Below are positions 54,907 to 64,000 of a DNA stretch of 64,000 bases, piece after piece. The notes beneath the pieces are model-generated. The model did no database searches. It had not been told where the DNA came from and saw nothing but the letters and a program-made list of their open reading frames with translations. The stretch is from Eleusine coracana subsp. coracana (Eukaryota > Streptophyta > Magnoliopsida > Poales > Poaceae): positions 33,092,903-33,156,902 of the forward strand of contig CM064423.1 of NCBI GenBank assembly GCA_032690845.1. Direction: 5' to 3'. Made by a program: the position numbers and the translations under genes. Positions within the stretch are counted from its first letter, which is position 1. Each line of letters begins with the position of its first letter.

Positions 54907-57263
54907 ATGGCAGGAATAGGTGATTAGGACAAGGAAAAGGGCAAGGTGATAGAGAAGCCCAGAGGCAAGAAGAGGACTAGACTAGACCCTGAGTCGGAGA
55001 GAGCCAGACGGGTGGCCAGACACTTAGAGGCTATGGAGACATCCCACAGGACATCAGGGACACGGTTGATCATAGAGCAGATAGGTGACACTCAGGGACT
55101 CAAGAGGAGTACCATGACGAGAACACTAGCCTTGGCCATAGGAGTTCTTCCAGCACCTTGGTCGCAGCGTACTCCGACTTCTCGTCAGGAGAGGTCATCG
55201 AGAACTGTGGAGCAGGGATCCTCCAGGCAGCAGGAGGAGTCCGAGGAGTAAGAGGAGGACAGTGAGTCTGAGTCTGAGTCTAAGGAGTTTGAGGAGGAGG
55301 AGCCAGAGCAGCGAGCATAGACATGACCCCAGAGGACAGCTCACCGGGCAGGAGACTCGTAGTGCATACGCGACATGTGCACCAGGAGGCTATAGAGGCT
55401 GGTAGCCGCAGCTGGAGAGGGAGACATTCTTAAGGTTCCTGCCGAGGATCTTAAGGTGAGTTGTCTCGTACCCTTCGAGCAGTGGGTTCCAGTTCCTAGG
55501 GACCCTGTTGGAGGAGAATGGTACTAAACTGGTCTCCAGAGGAGGATTGGTGAGGGCCTGAGATGTTACCTTGTCAGGAAGGGTGAGACTGGACTGTTCA
55601 TGCCACAGCAGTACACGACGTACCAGGCTATGACGAGAGCCACAGGCATGGACATGGACCTGTACTTCATGTACTTCCCTGTACTTGCAGACTTAGTCAC
55701 CAGCCCCTATAGATACTGGGAGGACATAGTGATGGAGTTCTACAATTCACTGTGAGTGGCCAGTGATTGTTCTAAGATCTGGTTCATGTTCAGAGGAGAG
55801 CCCCAACGCTTGACTAGAGAGGATCTGATAGCTGCACTAGGACATCTTGCTTCAAACCTACAGCTGTACAGGAGTGCCTACGGGACCTTCGCTCCACCCT
55901 GTAGACCACAGGGAGGGATGCTACCTCCAGACGACATGGTGTCTGTAGCCTTTCCACCACCACACACTCCAGGGTTTGACAGACGCCCTGCTAGGCTCAT
56001 AGCAGAGGCGAAGGTGGTTAGAGCGATAGTCAACAGGACTATCATTCCTAGGTTAGGGTACACAGAGGAGTTCACATTATTGCACCAGTGGGCAGTGACA
56101 GCTATTCTGAGTAGACATTAGTTTGTCCTGGCAGACCTATTGTTTGCTGAGATGGAGGAGGTTATTTCTAAGAGAGTCGGAGGACGATACCTAGTCTATG
56201 GTCCGTATATTTGCTAGTGACAGAGGAACAGTACGATACGTTCCCTGAGGTGACCACCACCTACGCACCTCGAGTCCCCTGGAGATCACAGTCAGTCTCG
56301 AGTCAGCCGACAGATGAGCAGGAGTCGCCACTAGTCACTCACGAGTAGGAGGCTCATCCAGAGAGGGCGGTTCCTGAGTCAGCTAGTACAGGAGCTCCAC
56401 CCCAGCCAGCAGTTTTAGAGATAGATCACGCAGCCTCCATAGCAACGCTTGCAGGATGCCTGCATGACTTCATCCAGAGCTCAGCTGAGGAGAGATGTCA
56501 GATTATGGACATGAATAGGGGACAGGTAGAGCTCTAGAGACAGTAGATGGCACTAATGACTACATTGATGACTCAGATGGCAAAGCTTACCAGAGGACAG
56601 TCTAGTGAGCAGCTAGGACCTTCTTCGCTACCACAGTTTCAGCCACTACCGACTCAGATAGGCCCCTTCACTACGATGATGACAGCCCCGTCTTTAGGAC
56701 TGCCTTCACTGTCAAGGGTGTTACCGATAGGGGGAGCAGGACAATCTCTCTCTTCTGCACAGTTCTCTCCTGTGTCCGCTTTCTCAGTATCTGTGTTGTT
56801 TACTTCACCAACTCACTCTTCCACTTCGCAGATGGCAGGACCCTCCATCCCCTAGCAGCTACCAGTCAGGAGTTTGACCTTCTGTGAGATTGTACACACC
56901 ACACAGGCAGCCCGTCAGACAGAGATTCTCCCAGAGACAGCTACAGCTCTACCTTCTTCTACTACAGACTCTACGCTCGTTACACCTTAGGTAGTAGAGG
57001 ACCTTGTCCGTAGAGGTTTCACTCAGGAGGATGTGGATGGCCTTGCTCTTCTTCAAGCGATAGTTGTTGAGGAGACATCCACAATCACACCAGCAGGACA
57101 CGATAGAGGATCTGAGTCACTAGTAGACCTTGAGTACTTTGAGCAGCTTGATGCTCAGGTGACACAGGCTCAGGGAGAACAGCAGGATCCAGCACAGGAG
57201 CAGCTCATAGCAGAGCCGACAGAGGACATTACTGCACCACCTCCTTCGACCATGAGCGCTTAG
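54907..57263 (+). pseudogene. Accessory ORF of copia element F, decayed
   Basis: From ATG 54907 (an in-frame TAG follows at 54925-54927) the chain has a basic start (EKPRGKKRTRLDPESERARR), a Ser/Glu-rich acidic stretch (55236-55315), then a folded-looking part: LVPFEQWVPVPRDP, LFMPQQYTTYQAMTRATGMD, YRYWEDIVMEFYNSL, KIWFMFRGEPQRLTREDLIA, and LIAEAKVVRAIVNRTIIPRL (to 56121). The tail (56547-57263) is Gln/Pro/Ser-rich. The F-M-F-R-G...R-L-T-R-E-D-L segment resembles the F-R-L-F...R-L-T-W-K-D-L segment of the accessory ORF of C and of ATHILA ORF-1. Many stops and shifts. Function unknown; it takes the place of pol. Confidence 0.6.
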
Positions 57264-57860
57264 TTGTTTTTCCTTCTCTTTTTGGTGCTTGTTGCCAAAG
57301 GTGGAGAAGATATAGAGATAGGAGGAGTGTGATCCTGTGACGATCGAGAGATAATAGCACGTATCTAGGGGGAGTATACGTGTACATGGGTTTTGGGAGT
57401 TAGATATATTTGGTTCTTTTTTTGATGGATTTATCGATGTTCGTGGATTTGATGATTCATAGTTTTTCATTCGCTTATGTTTGACTCCTCATGATCTCAC
57501 TTGGTTTATTTACATACGAAGTGCTTTGTCTTCCTTTTTTCCCCTTATATGCCGATGTATGGTTCCATGATGATGATTGCTTGCTTTTAATTCCTATGCA
57601 TTGTCATGCTATCCTGTTTGCATATCATTATTCATGTCTTGCATTGCATGTCTTTATGCTTTAATTAATATCTTCACATGACATGCATGCATATCATCTA
57701 GAGTGTGTTTTTCTCTCTTCATTCTCTTAGCTCTTGATGATGCTTGATTAAGTAGGACCTTGTTTGTTCTTTGCTTATGTTTTTGAGGTTCCTCTCGATC
57801 ATAGTGTAGCTCTTTTAACCTTGATGTTTTATGAAAGGTAATGGTTGTCATCAATAGCCA
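57264..57860 (+). other. 3' non-coding region of element F
   Basis: T-rich sequence from the end of the accessory ORF to the PPT; no gene. Confidence 0.6.
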
Positions 57861-57872
57861 AAAAGGGGGAGA
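57861..57872 (+). other. Polypurine tract of element F
   Basis: AAAAGGGGGAGA, immediately before the 3' LTR. Confidence 0.85.
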
Positions 57873-57873
57873 T

Positions 57874-59519
57874 TGTAAACTTCATGACCATTGATGATTG
57901 GATCCCCGAGGAATGAATGTTTTGGTGATTAATGACAACTATGAAATTATGGGCTAATATCTACACGAGTGTTGTCTATGCAGATATCATCTCCAAACTC
58001 TACTACAAATCTTATTGATGATGATGGTTGCCTTGGCGATGGATGACAATGACCACAAGAATGGAGGCTTGATGAGCTTGATGGAGTCCAAGGGTTGATG
58101 GAGATGGATCAAGGCTAAAGACAAGCTATGGAGAAAGTGTTTGGAACACTTGTCTAGTTGTTAGGGCTTTGAGTCCATAGGAAAAACCGGACTATCAAGG
58201 GGTCTTGGTCATGTCTCTTTTGGTCATGCTACTCGGTGATGTGCATGGATGCTCAGTGAAATCACAGGCACTAGGTGACAGTATAGAAGCCAAGGAACTA
58301 CTCGGAGAATCTAGGAAATGAAGCCAAGCAAGGATGAGAACTTTCAGCTTCTGGACATAGTCACCGGACAGATGGGTCAGTGGAGACCGGACTGTATGGT
58401 CACTAGAGGAACAGGCATACCAGAGAGAAGACTAAGTGAGGAATCTGTTTGTACTGGAGACCACACAGACCAGACGGTCTGGTCTACAGACTGGATGGTC
58501 TGGTCTGTATAAGTGAAGCATAGGACAGAGAGGAAGCAAGCCTCTAGAGTCCGACGGAGTTGTCCGACGCGTCGAACATGTCCGACGGACAACTCCGATG
58601 GTTGGACAGATCAGACTGTTCGGTCTACTAACCGGACGATATGGTCATGTACGACTTTAGCAGTGGGCAGAGAGCCAATGGCCCAGGAAGCTGATTTCGT
58701 AGAGCAATGGCTAGTTGGAGGTTGGAAGCCTATATCACTTCGTTGCTGGGGTCTTGGAGACTTCTCTGGCCAGTGGAATAGCTGAGAGCATTTGGTAAGA
58801 GCCAAGAAGAAAAGACAAGAGCACTAGGAGAGGATATTGGATATCTTGAGAGTGCTAGTGAGAGTAACAAAAGCTTCTTGCACATCTAAGGCTAGGGTGT
58901 GATCTAGGTTGTTACTCGTGGTCTATGGTGAGACCTAGACCGGTTAGGTGTCGGTGATTGAGTCTATCATGATCGGTTGTGAAGGCTATCATATGTTTGT
59001 ACCCGGTTTGAGCCCGCTGATGAAAGAGGCATTGCTAGTGAGCGCCCATGTCGGCTCAGGGAGTCCGGCAAGTTCTCGAGGGAGTCAATATTGTGCCTTA
59101 GTGGCAGCGGTGACGCAACCGTGTCTTCACTCCAGGAGTGATTGCGGGCTCGTGTGCAAGAACTCCACTTGGTGGCATGAGGGACCGGCATTCTGGTGGG
59201 AGTGGTCCAACGAGCATTAGGGGAAGGCGCCATCCTTTCGAGATCTTGGAAAAAAATCATGAGCATTCCTTGACCCTCTCTTTATTATTCCACAATTGTG
59301 TGCTCTAGTGAGTACGTTGAATTGTGACTTGCATTGGCTTCTTTGTTTAGCTTCCGTATTTGTACTCATCATGAACACTAGCATGTGTAGGGTCTTGGCC
59401 TCATAGAATTGCTTAGGTTGCAACGATTGCTAGGATCTAGTGGTGTGAAATTGAAATATTCGGATTTGTGGTCAGCTTACCGATTCACCCCCCCTCTCGG
59501 TACGCCTTCGGTCCTTACG
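57874..59519 (+). repeat. 3' LTR of element F, 1646 bp
   Basis: Starts TGTAAACTTCATGACC after the PPT and ends GGTCCTTACG. Its TATA region reads TATATCA (about 58729) instead of TATATAA, and parts of the motif array (58630-58690) are deleted compared with the 5' copy. The many differences suggest an old insertion. Confidence 0.93.
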
Positions 59520-59998
59520 CACAAGAAACTCTAAAGTGGAAATTGTTTCCCTTTTCTCTCAAGGAGAGGGTGAAACACTAGTACAGTCATACTGTCAGGA
59601 GTGTAAATGGTGATTGGGTGGAACTTTGAGATAAATTTTGACTCGCTTTCTTCCCTATGTCCTGTATTGTCTCTCTTGGTATGGAAATTCTCCGCTTTCG
59701 CTAGAGTGAGAAGGAATCTTTAGGTGCATCCTAGGCTAGGCTTAATTTGCTATCCAAATCTGGACCCAAGCTTGCCATTTCTAACCTGGTGTTGCTAGAA
59801 CATTTTCATGCGGGTTTGAACAAGGAAGCTGCCCTAGACCTCAACATTGCCATCGAAGGATCGTTCGCCCACAAGATCGCAACTGAAGGAAGAGAAATCC
59901 TATACCATATCCTAGAAAACACTTCCTTTCTTTCTGATCATACCAAACCGTCAATAGCCGAATCCAAATCCATCCTTGCATACCACAAGATTTGACCA
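59520..59998 (+). pseudogene. gag: gag of element E, distal piece
   Basis: Begins with the target copy CACAA and continues the gag interrupted at 39992: LKWKLFPFSL, then stops, then from 59747 an open part with LLEHFHAGLNKEAALDLNIA and GSFAHKIATEGREILYHI, parallel to the decayed gag of D. Several stops lie between 59575 and 59700. Confidence 0.75.
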
Positions 59999-61053
59999 TT
60001 GAGCCCTCACCCGAACCAGGACTCCTTGGGAAGAAAATATTCAACTCTCAGAGTCTCCATTTGACTTTATGGAAGAGCTTTTTGAAGATTATGGAAACAC
60101 GTCAACGAATTGTTGCCGAAAGAAACCTCTAACTCTCATCTCTCCTACTGAGCCACTTGAAGAGGCATTCCTCCAAGAGATGGTGAAGGAGTTAACCCTC
60201 AATTATGAGCAATGAATGGTTGCGAGAGGTTGAGCTATCCCCTGAAGTAATTCAAATCTGCTCTCCCTCTTCTAGCATTCGATGCGATGTTAGAGGAGTC
60301 AGGGTGTATGTCCTATACAATCCCACCATCGATGCCAACATAGTTTCTAGTGCCTTTGCACTTGACATTTTGGGCGATACATCATTGGAACCAAAAAGTA
60401 AATCCTTCAATAGCCCCTTTGGCCCTGTTTTGGAAGGATGCGGGATTTTGCAAGGCGTGAACGTAAGGCATGCATACGTCGAGTGTGTCCTAGGCTTCCA
60501 TGTTATTGACATTCAGGACTTTGATGTCTTAATCGGGCATCCCATTGAGAAATATCTCATGGATGAACCAATGCTTGGATGTCTCAATGTAAAACTCAGG
60601 GTGAAAACGTTATTTGTCCCGATCTCCCGATCGAGGAACTCCCTACCAGATCCTCTCCCCGAGAAAGAGCCATTTGAGGAAGTAATCGATGTTCTCCCCT
60701 TTGATTCTTCTGAATCCCTTTTGGGTAGAGATGTCAAAGTGTTTATGCAAGAGGAGGATGAGTTCCAGGAGACAATCGAGCTACCCATTGAAGAACCACC
60801 ATCACGACCTCTGATTGAGTTTAAGCCCTTGCCCTCTGGCCTACGCTATACTTTCCTAGATGGTGACCCAGAAGCCCCAGTTATCATAAGTAAGAAGCTA
60901 TCCAAGGAAGAAACTGCTAGACTCATAGCCATCCTAGAAAAGCATCATTTTGTCCTAGGCTACTCACTCCAAGACCTTAAGGGAATTAGTTCTGCTCTTT
61001 GCACCCATCATATTCCCATTGATCCTGGTAGCACACCTTCTAGGGAGCCCTAG
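59999..61053 (+). pseudogene. Retropepsin-like region of element E
   Basis: Open from 60205 to an amber stop at 61051-61053. It contains VRVYVLYNPTIDANIVSSAF where the aspartate loop is expected (Asn-Pro-Thr, no catalytic Asp), then LGFHVIDIQDFDVLIGHPIE, a long acidic linker, and the pre-RT segment RYTFLDGDPEAPVII and LIAILEKHHFVLGYSLQDLK. The order (protease-like, linker, RT N-terminus) fits Athila Pol. The piece 59999-60204 is a frame-broken link to gag. Function as a protease is doubtful without the Asp. Confidence 0.72.
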
Positions 61054-61944
61054 AGGAGGTTAAACAATGCAATGAGAGAGGTTGTCAAGAAGAAGGTCTT
61101 GAAACTTTTGCACGCCGGGATAATTTATCCCGTTCCTTATAGTGAGTGGGTTAGCCCTATGCAGGTAGTTCCTAAGAAGGGAGGTATGACGATCGTTAGA
61201 AACAATAAGAATGAGTTGATTCTCCAACGCACCATCACGGGATGGATTATGTGCATCGACTATCGGAGGCTCAACAAGGCAACGAAAAAGGATCATTTTC
61301 TGATGCCCTTCATTGATGAAATGTTGGAGCGGCTTGCCAATCATTCCTTCTTTTGCTTCCTTGACGGGTACTCTAGTTACCATCAAATTTCCATCGATAT
61401 CGATGATCAAAGTAAGACTACCTTCACATGCCCATACGGAACCTATGCCTATCGCAGAATGTCATTCGGGTTGTGTAATGCACCCGCTTCATTCCAAAGG
61501 TGCAAGATTTCTATCTTCTCTGACATGATCAAAGAAATCATGGAAGTCTTCATGGATGACTTCTCTATTTATGAGAAAACTTTTGATCATTGTCTTGAGA
61601 ACCTAGATAGGGTCTTACAGACATGCCAGGAAAAGGACTTGGTGCTTAATAGGGAGAAGTGCTATTTCATGGTTCGAGAAGGCATTGGTTTAGGACACCT
61701 TGTGTCCGAGAGGGGGATAGAGGTGGATAGAGCCAAGATTGAAGTTATAGAAAGGCTTCCACCTCCAATCAATGTTAAGGGAATATGTAGTTTCCTGGGA
61801 CATGCAGGGTTTTATCGACATTTTATTAAGAACTTTTTCCAGATCGCTAGACCCCTCACTAGCATTTTGGCTAAGGATGATCCCTTTGATTCCGATGATG
61901 AGTGCCTACATTCCTTTAATATCCAGAAGAAGGCACTCATCTAA
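61054..61944 (+). pseudogene. Reverse transcriptase of element E
   Basis: Same frame as the protease region, after one amber stop. RT motifs in order: EWVSPMQVVPKKGGM, MCIDYRRLNKATKKDHFLMP, FFCFLDGYSSYHQISI (first catalytic Asp), FTCPYGTYAYRRMSFGLCNA (gap-closing fingers), EVFMDDFSIY (the catalytic F-x-D-D box), LVLNREKCYFMV and GHLVSERGIEVD (thumb). A TAA stop at 61942-61944 and a frameshift follow before RNase H. It would copy element RNA into DNA. The RT reads through nearly whole, so stops are few in this part. Confidence 0.9.
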
Positions 61945-61987
61945 GCTCTAATCATTCAACCCCCCGATTGCGCTACATTTCAAAATC

Positions 61988-62401
61988 ATGTGTGATGCAA
62001 GTGACTATGCTTTTGGGGCTGTTGTTGGCCAAACCAAAGCTGAGAAGCATCTCGCCCTAGCCTACGCTAGCAAGACCCTAACAGGAGCGCAACTTAATAA
62101 TGCTACCACGAAAAAAGAGCTCCTTATCCTTGTTTCTGCTACTGATAAGTTTAGGTTTTACTTAGTAGGAGCAAAGGTTATCGTTCACACTGATCATGCT
62201 ACTTTAAAATACATGCTCACTAGGAAAGATGCTAAACCAAGGCTACTTAGATGGGTTCTTCTACTCCAAGAATTTGGCCTTGAAATTAGAGATAAGAAAG
62301 GAGTAGAGAATTCTGTTGCGGATCATTTGTCATGTATGAAAGTGATTAACATGCAGGAAATTCTAATAAATGACTTCCTCCATGACAACATGCTACCGTA
62401 A
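61988..62401 (+). pseudogene. RNase H of element E
   Basis: MCDASDYAFGAVVGQTKAE opens the domain with its first Asp; KELLILVSATDKFRFYLVG carries the Glu; VIVHTDHATLKYML the next Asp; VENSVADHLSCM the last. It would degrade RNA in the RNA-DNA hybrid. Frame differs from RT by a shift near 61945-61987, and a TAA at 62399-62401 ends it. Confidence 0.87.
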
Positions 62402-62820
62402 GTGATGGACTCCAACCCCTGGTATACAGACATTGTGAATTTCATTGTTACAGGTTATGTACGATCAGGGGAGAACAAGATGGAGCTCATCTATGAGAGT
62501 CAACGTCACATGTGGGAGGACCCATACCTCTATAGAATATGTGCTGACCGGTTGCTAAGAAGATGTGTCCCAAGAATCGAAGGCACCAAGATAACAGGAA
62601 AATGCCATGCATCTCCATATGGAGGCCACTATGGTGCATACCGCACCCAAGCAAAAATCTAGCAGAGTGGATTCTTCTAGCCAACAATGCATAAGACACA
62701 AAAGAATTCATTCAAAGATGTCGGAGTTGCTAGAAGCATGGAGGGTTTACCGCTCGTAATGCAATGCCCTTAACATACAACCTTCAAGTGAATTTATTTG
62801 ATGTACTAGGGTAATGCCCA
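62402..62820 (+). pseudogene. Integrase N-terminus of element E, truncated
   Basis: In frame with RNase H. It has WYTDIVNFIVTGYV, YLYRICADRLLRRCVP and CHASPYGGHYGAYRTQAKI, the start of the HHCC zinc-binding domain (two His present), then a TAG stop, and in weaker form QVNLFDVLG at about 62800, the beginning of the integrase core. The catalytic D-D-E core and the 3' LTR are absent; similarity stops near 62820. Confidence 0.78.
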
Positions 62821-64000
62821 TGGGGCGATGACAATTCCAAATAACAACACAAAGGGAAGAATACTATCTACTATCTTCGTCGAAAAAAGAATAGAGGATA
62901 TGATAGCACCTTTCAAAGGGAAGTGTATTCTCCATGTGTTTTGACATTTACAATATAATCAATAATTCAAAACTCATGTTGTCTAGTCTAAAATTACAAT
63001 ATTCTCTTTGTCACTGGAATATCCATTTAACTGAAAAGTGTATGAATTCATATCTCATAACAATAATCAGCAATAGATTTCCATCTCCACTTGTAAAATG
63101 TTTTCCTCTCGAGATAAGAACTTTGATTTTTATAATAAAAATGAGTAATTATCACATCTATTAGAAAAGGATCAATAGTTTACATATCCAAACTCAATAG
63201 AAAAGAAGCCAGTTTACATATCGCAACTCTCTTACGAAATATACTTATTTAGCATGGCATCTCTATAGTTCTTTCAAAATATTCTGACAGGTGCCGATAG
63301 ATTCTTTCACCTCGCATTGTAAGTTCGTAGACTCAGTAAGTATAAGTTGCTAGATTTTGTTAGGCAATAAGTACTTTCTATGAGAAAAAATATTAACAGA
63401 AAATAAAGTGCTTTTATGAACTGATATATACTCATCCTTTTTCCATTATAACCAGAGGTTAAATATCTCTGAAGAAAATGGAATAAAATTGAACCGTCAC
63501 TACCACCCAAAAGCAATGGCGCACTATCCTGCCTACCCTAGAAGGGTATCATGAACCTTGCTGCATTGCAAGAAAATATATAAAAAAAGTTCAAAACTAT
63601 CTGACCATCATTCTACAAATCACCAAACTACTTTCTATGTGTACTCACTAACATACATCATCTACTGTTATTAATAGTATAAGCTGAGTTTTCGATAATA
63701 TACACCATCCGCTCTGACTCCTGAGATGATTTAGTTCATTACCGTCCAATTCCCTCTGGTCCTCTTGATCAATATAAGAAATAGTTGAGGTCTCCTAAAT
63801 AACATCGAAGTGGAGGCTATTCTGACCATCCAGTGACAAAGTGCCCAACAACAACATAAGACCAGGCATCAATGGAACTTTAAGTCCATGCCAAACTTTT
63901 GCATTTATATTGTACTCATACTCGACACATCAATTAGTTCATGATACAAGGGTATATTTCTGTGTTCAAATCTGTTTTGGTTTTCTATATACATGTCCCT
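62821..64000. other. AT-rich flank, no gene recognised
   Basis: About 1.2 kb of AT-rich, unique-looking sequence with only short frames. No 3' LTR of element E, no TSD and no terminal repeat. A deletion breakpoint at about 62820 is the simplest reading. Confidence 0.5.

Larger units (their letters stand above)
39993..59519 (+). mobile_element. Non-autonomous SIRE-like copia element F, TSD CACAG/CACAA
   Basis: LTRs 39993-41702 and 57874-59519, copia PBS, PPT and flanking 5-base duplications (39988-39992 CACAG; 59520-59524 CACAA). With the nested element C (43479-52705) removed it is about 10.3 kb. Its body has gag, an extra zinc knuckle, an internal LTR-like motif cluster, a GC-rich segment and a long decayed accessory ORF; there is no protease, integrase or reverse transcriptase. 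This layout is a large non-autonomous derivative. The last LTR base pair is CG instead of CA. Confidence 0.92.
38474..62820 (+). mobile_element. Athila-type gypsy element E, host of the nested elements F and C
   Basis: 5' LTR 38474-39671, PBS at 39680, gag start at 39778, copia element F inserted at 39993-59519, then the rest of gag, protease, reverse transcriptase, RNase H and the start of integrase to about 62820, where homology ends without a 3' LTR. Without F the remaining part is about 4.8 kb. The RT motif FMDDFSIY and the LVLNREKCYFMV and ERGIEVDRAKIE segments are typical of the Athila lineage. Stops and frameshifts in most domains show it is dead. It is the only copy here with a pol region, and it belongs to the family group of D. 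Confidence 0.88.

Noticed and set aside
63307..63516. 69-codon minus-strand frame
   Set aside because: AT-rich chance frame without any recognisable motif.

Overview
This window is plant nuclear DNA, almost certainly from a grass and probably a panicoid; I infer that from the transposon families and codon style and cannot name the species. It holds no bacterial-type operons, no rRNA or tRNA genes and no CRISPR array. The one convincing host gene is a two-exon gene for a heavy-metal-associated isoprenylated plant protein (HIPP) at 35120-35702 (+). Nearly everything else is transposable elements, many nested, which I delimited by terminal motifs, target-site duplications (TSDs), primer-binding sites (PBS) and polypurine tracts (PPT).

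Layout, left half. 1-3889 (-): gag and protease of an Athila/Tat-type gypsy element with its 5' LTR. 3890-4608 (-): start of another LTR element. 5085-6663: solo LTR (TSD GGAAA) in unique-looking DNA. 6778-7125 (+): GRF-type zinc-finger gene fragment. 7636-16885: solo SIRE-like copia LTR (TSD CATGC/CATGT), itself split by a complete non-autonomous gypsy element at 8599-16234 (-; TSD ATCGG). 17471-17994 (-): small spliced gene fragment. 18043-18290: probable CACTA end. 20736-21574: hAT element (8-bp TSD GGAGAGAG). 22301-22329: candidate Helitron 3' end. 23400-31473: 3' part of a Tat-type gypsy element with a long antisense accessory ORF, tandem repeats and a 3' LTR; the antisense ORF is cut by a solo LTR at 25624-26546 (TSD GCAAC). 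31474-32945: end of a CACTA element with a Ulp1-like protease.

The HIPP gene sits between two DNA transposons placed back to back upstream (33445-33772 and 33776-34717, sharing TTA target sites) and a Mutator-like element downstream (36123-36899).

Right half: a three-level nest. An Athila-type gypsy element (E, 38474 to about 62820, +, with reverse transcriptase and RNase H) was hit in its gag gene by a copia element (F, 39993-59519, TSD CACAG/CACAA). F was hit near the end of its gag gene by a gypsy element (C, 43479-52705, TSD AGCCC). C and F lack reverse transcriptase and integrase: each keeps gag-type sequence plus an accessory ORF resembling the ATHILA ORF-1 family. C also carries, inside its body, an LTR fragment matching the family of the element at 8599-16234.

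The most interesting signals are the modular, apparently chimeric structure of C and F, a 20-bp block that is invariant in the LTRs of four otherwise diverged gypsy groups, and family-specific arrays of palindromes in most LTRs.
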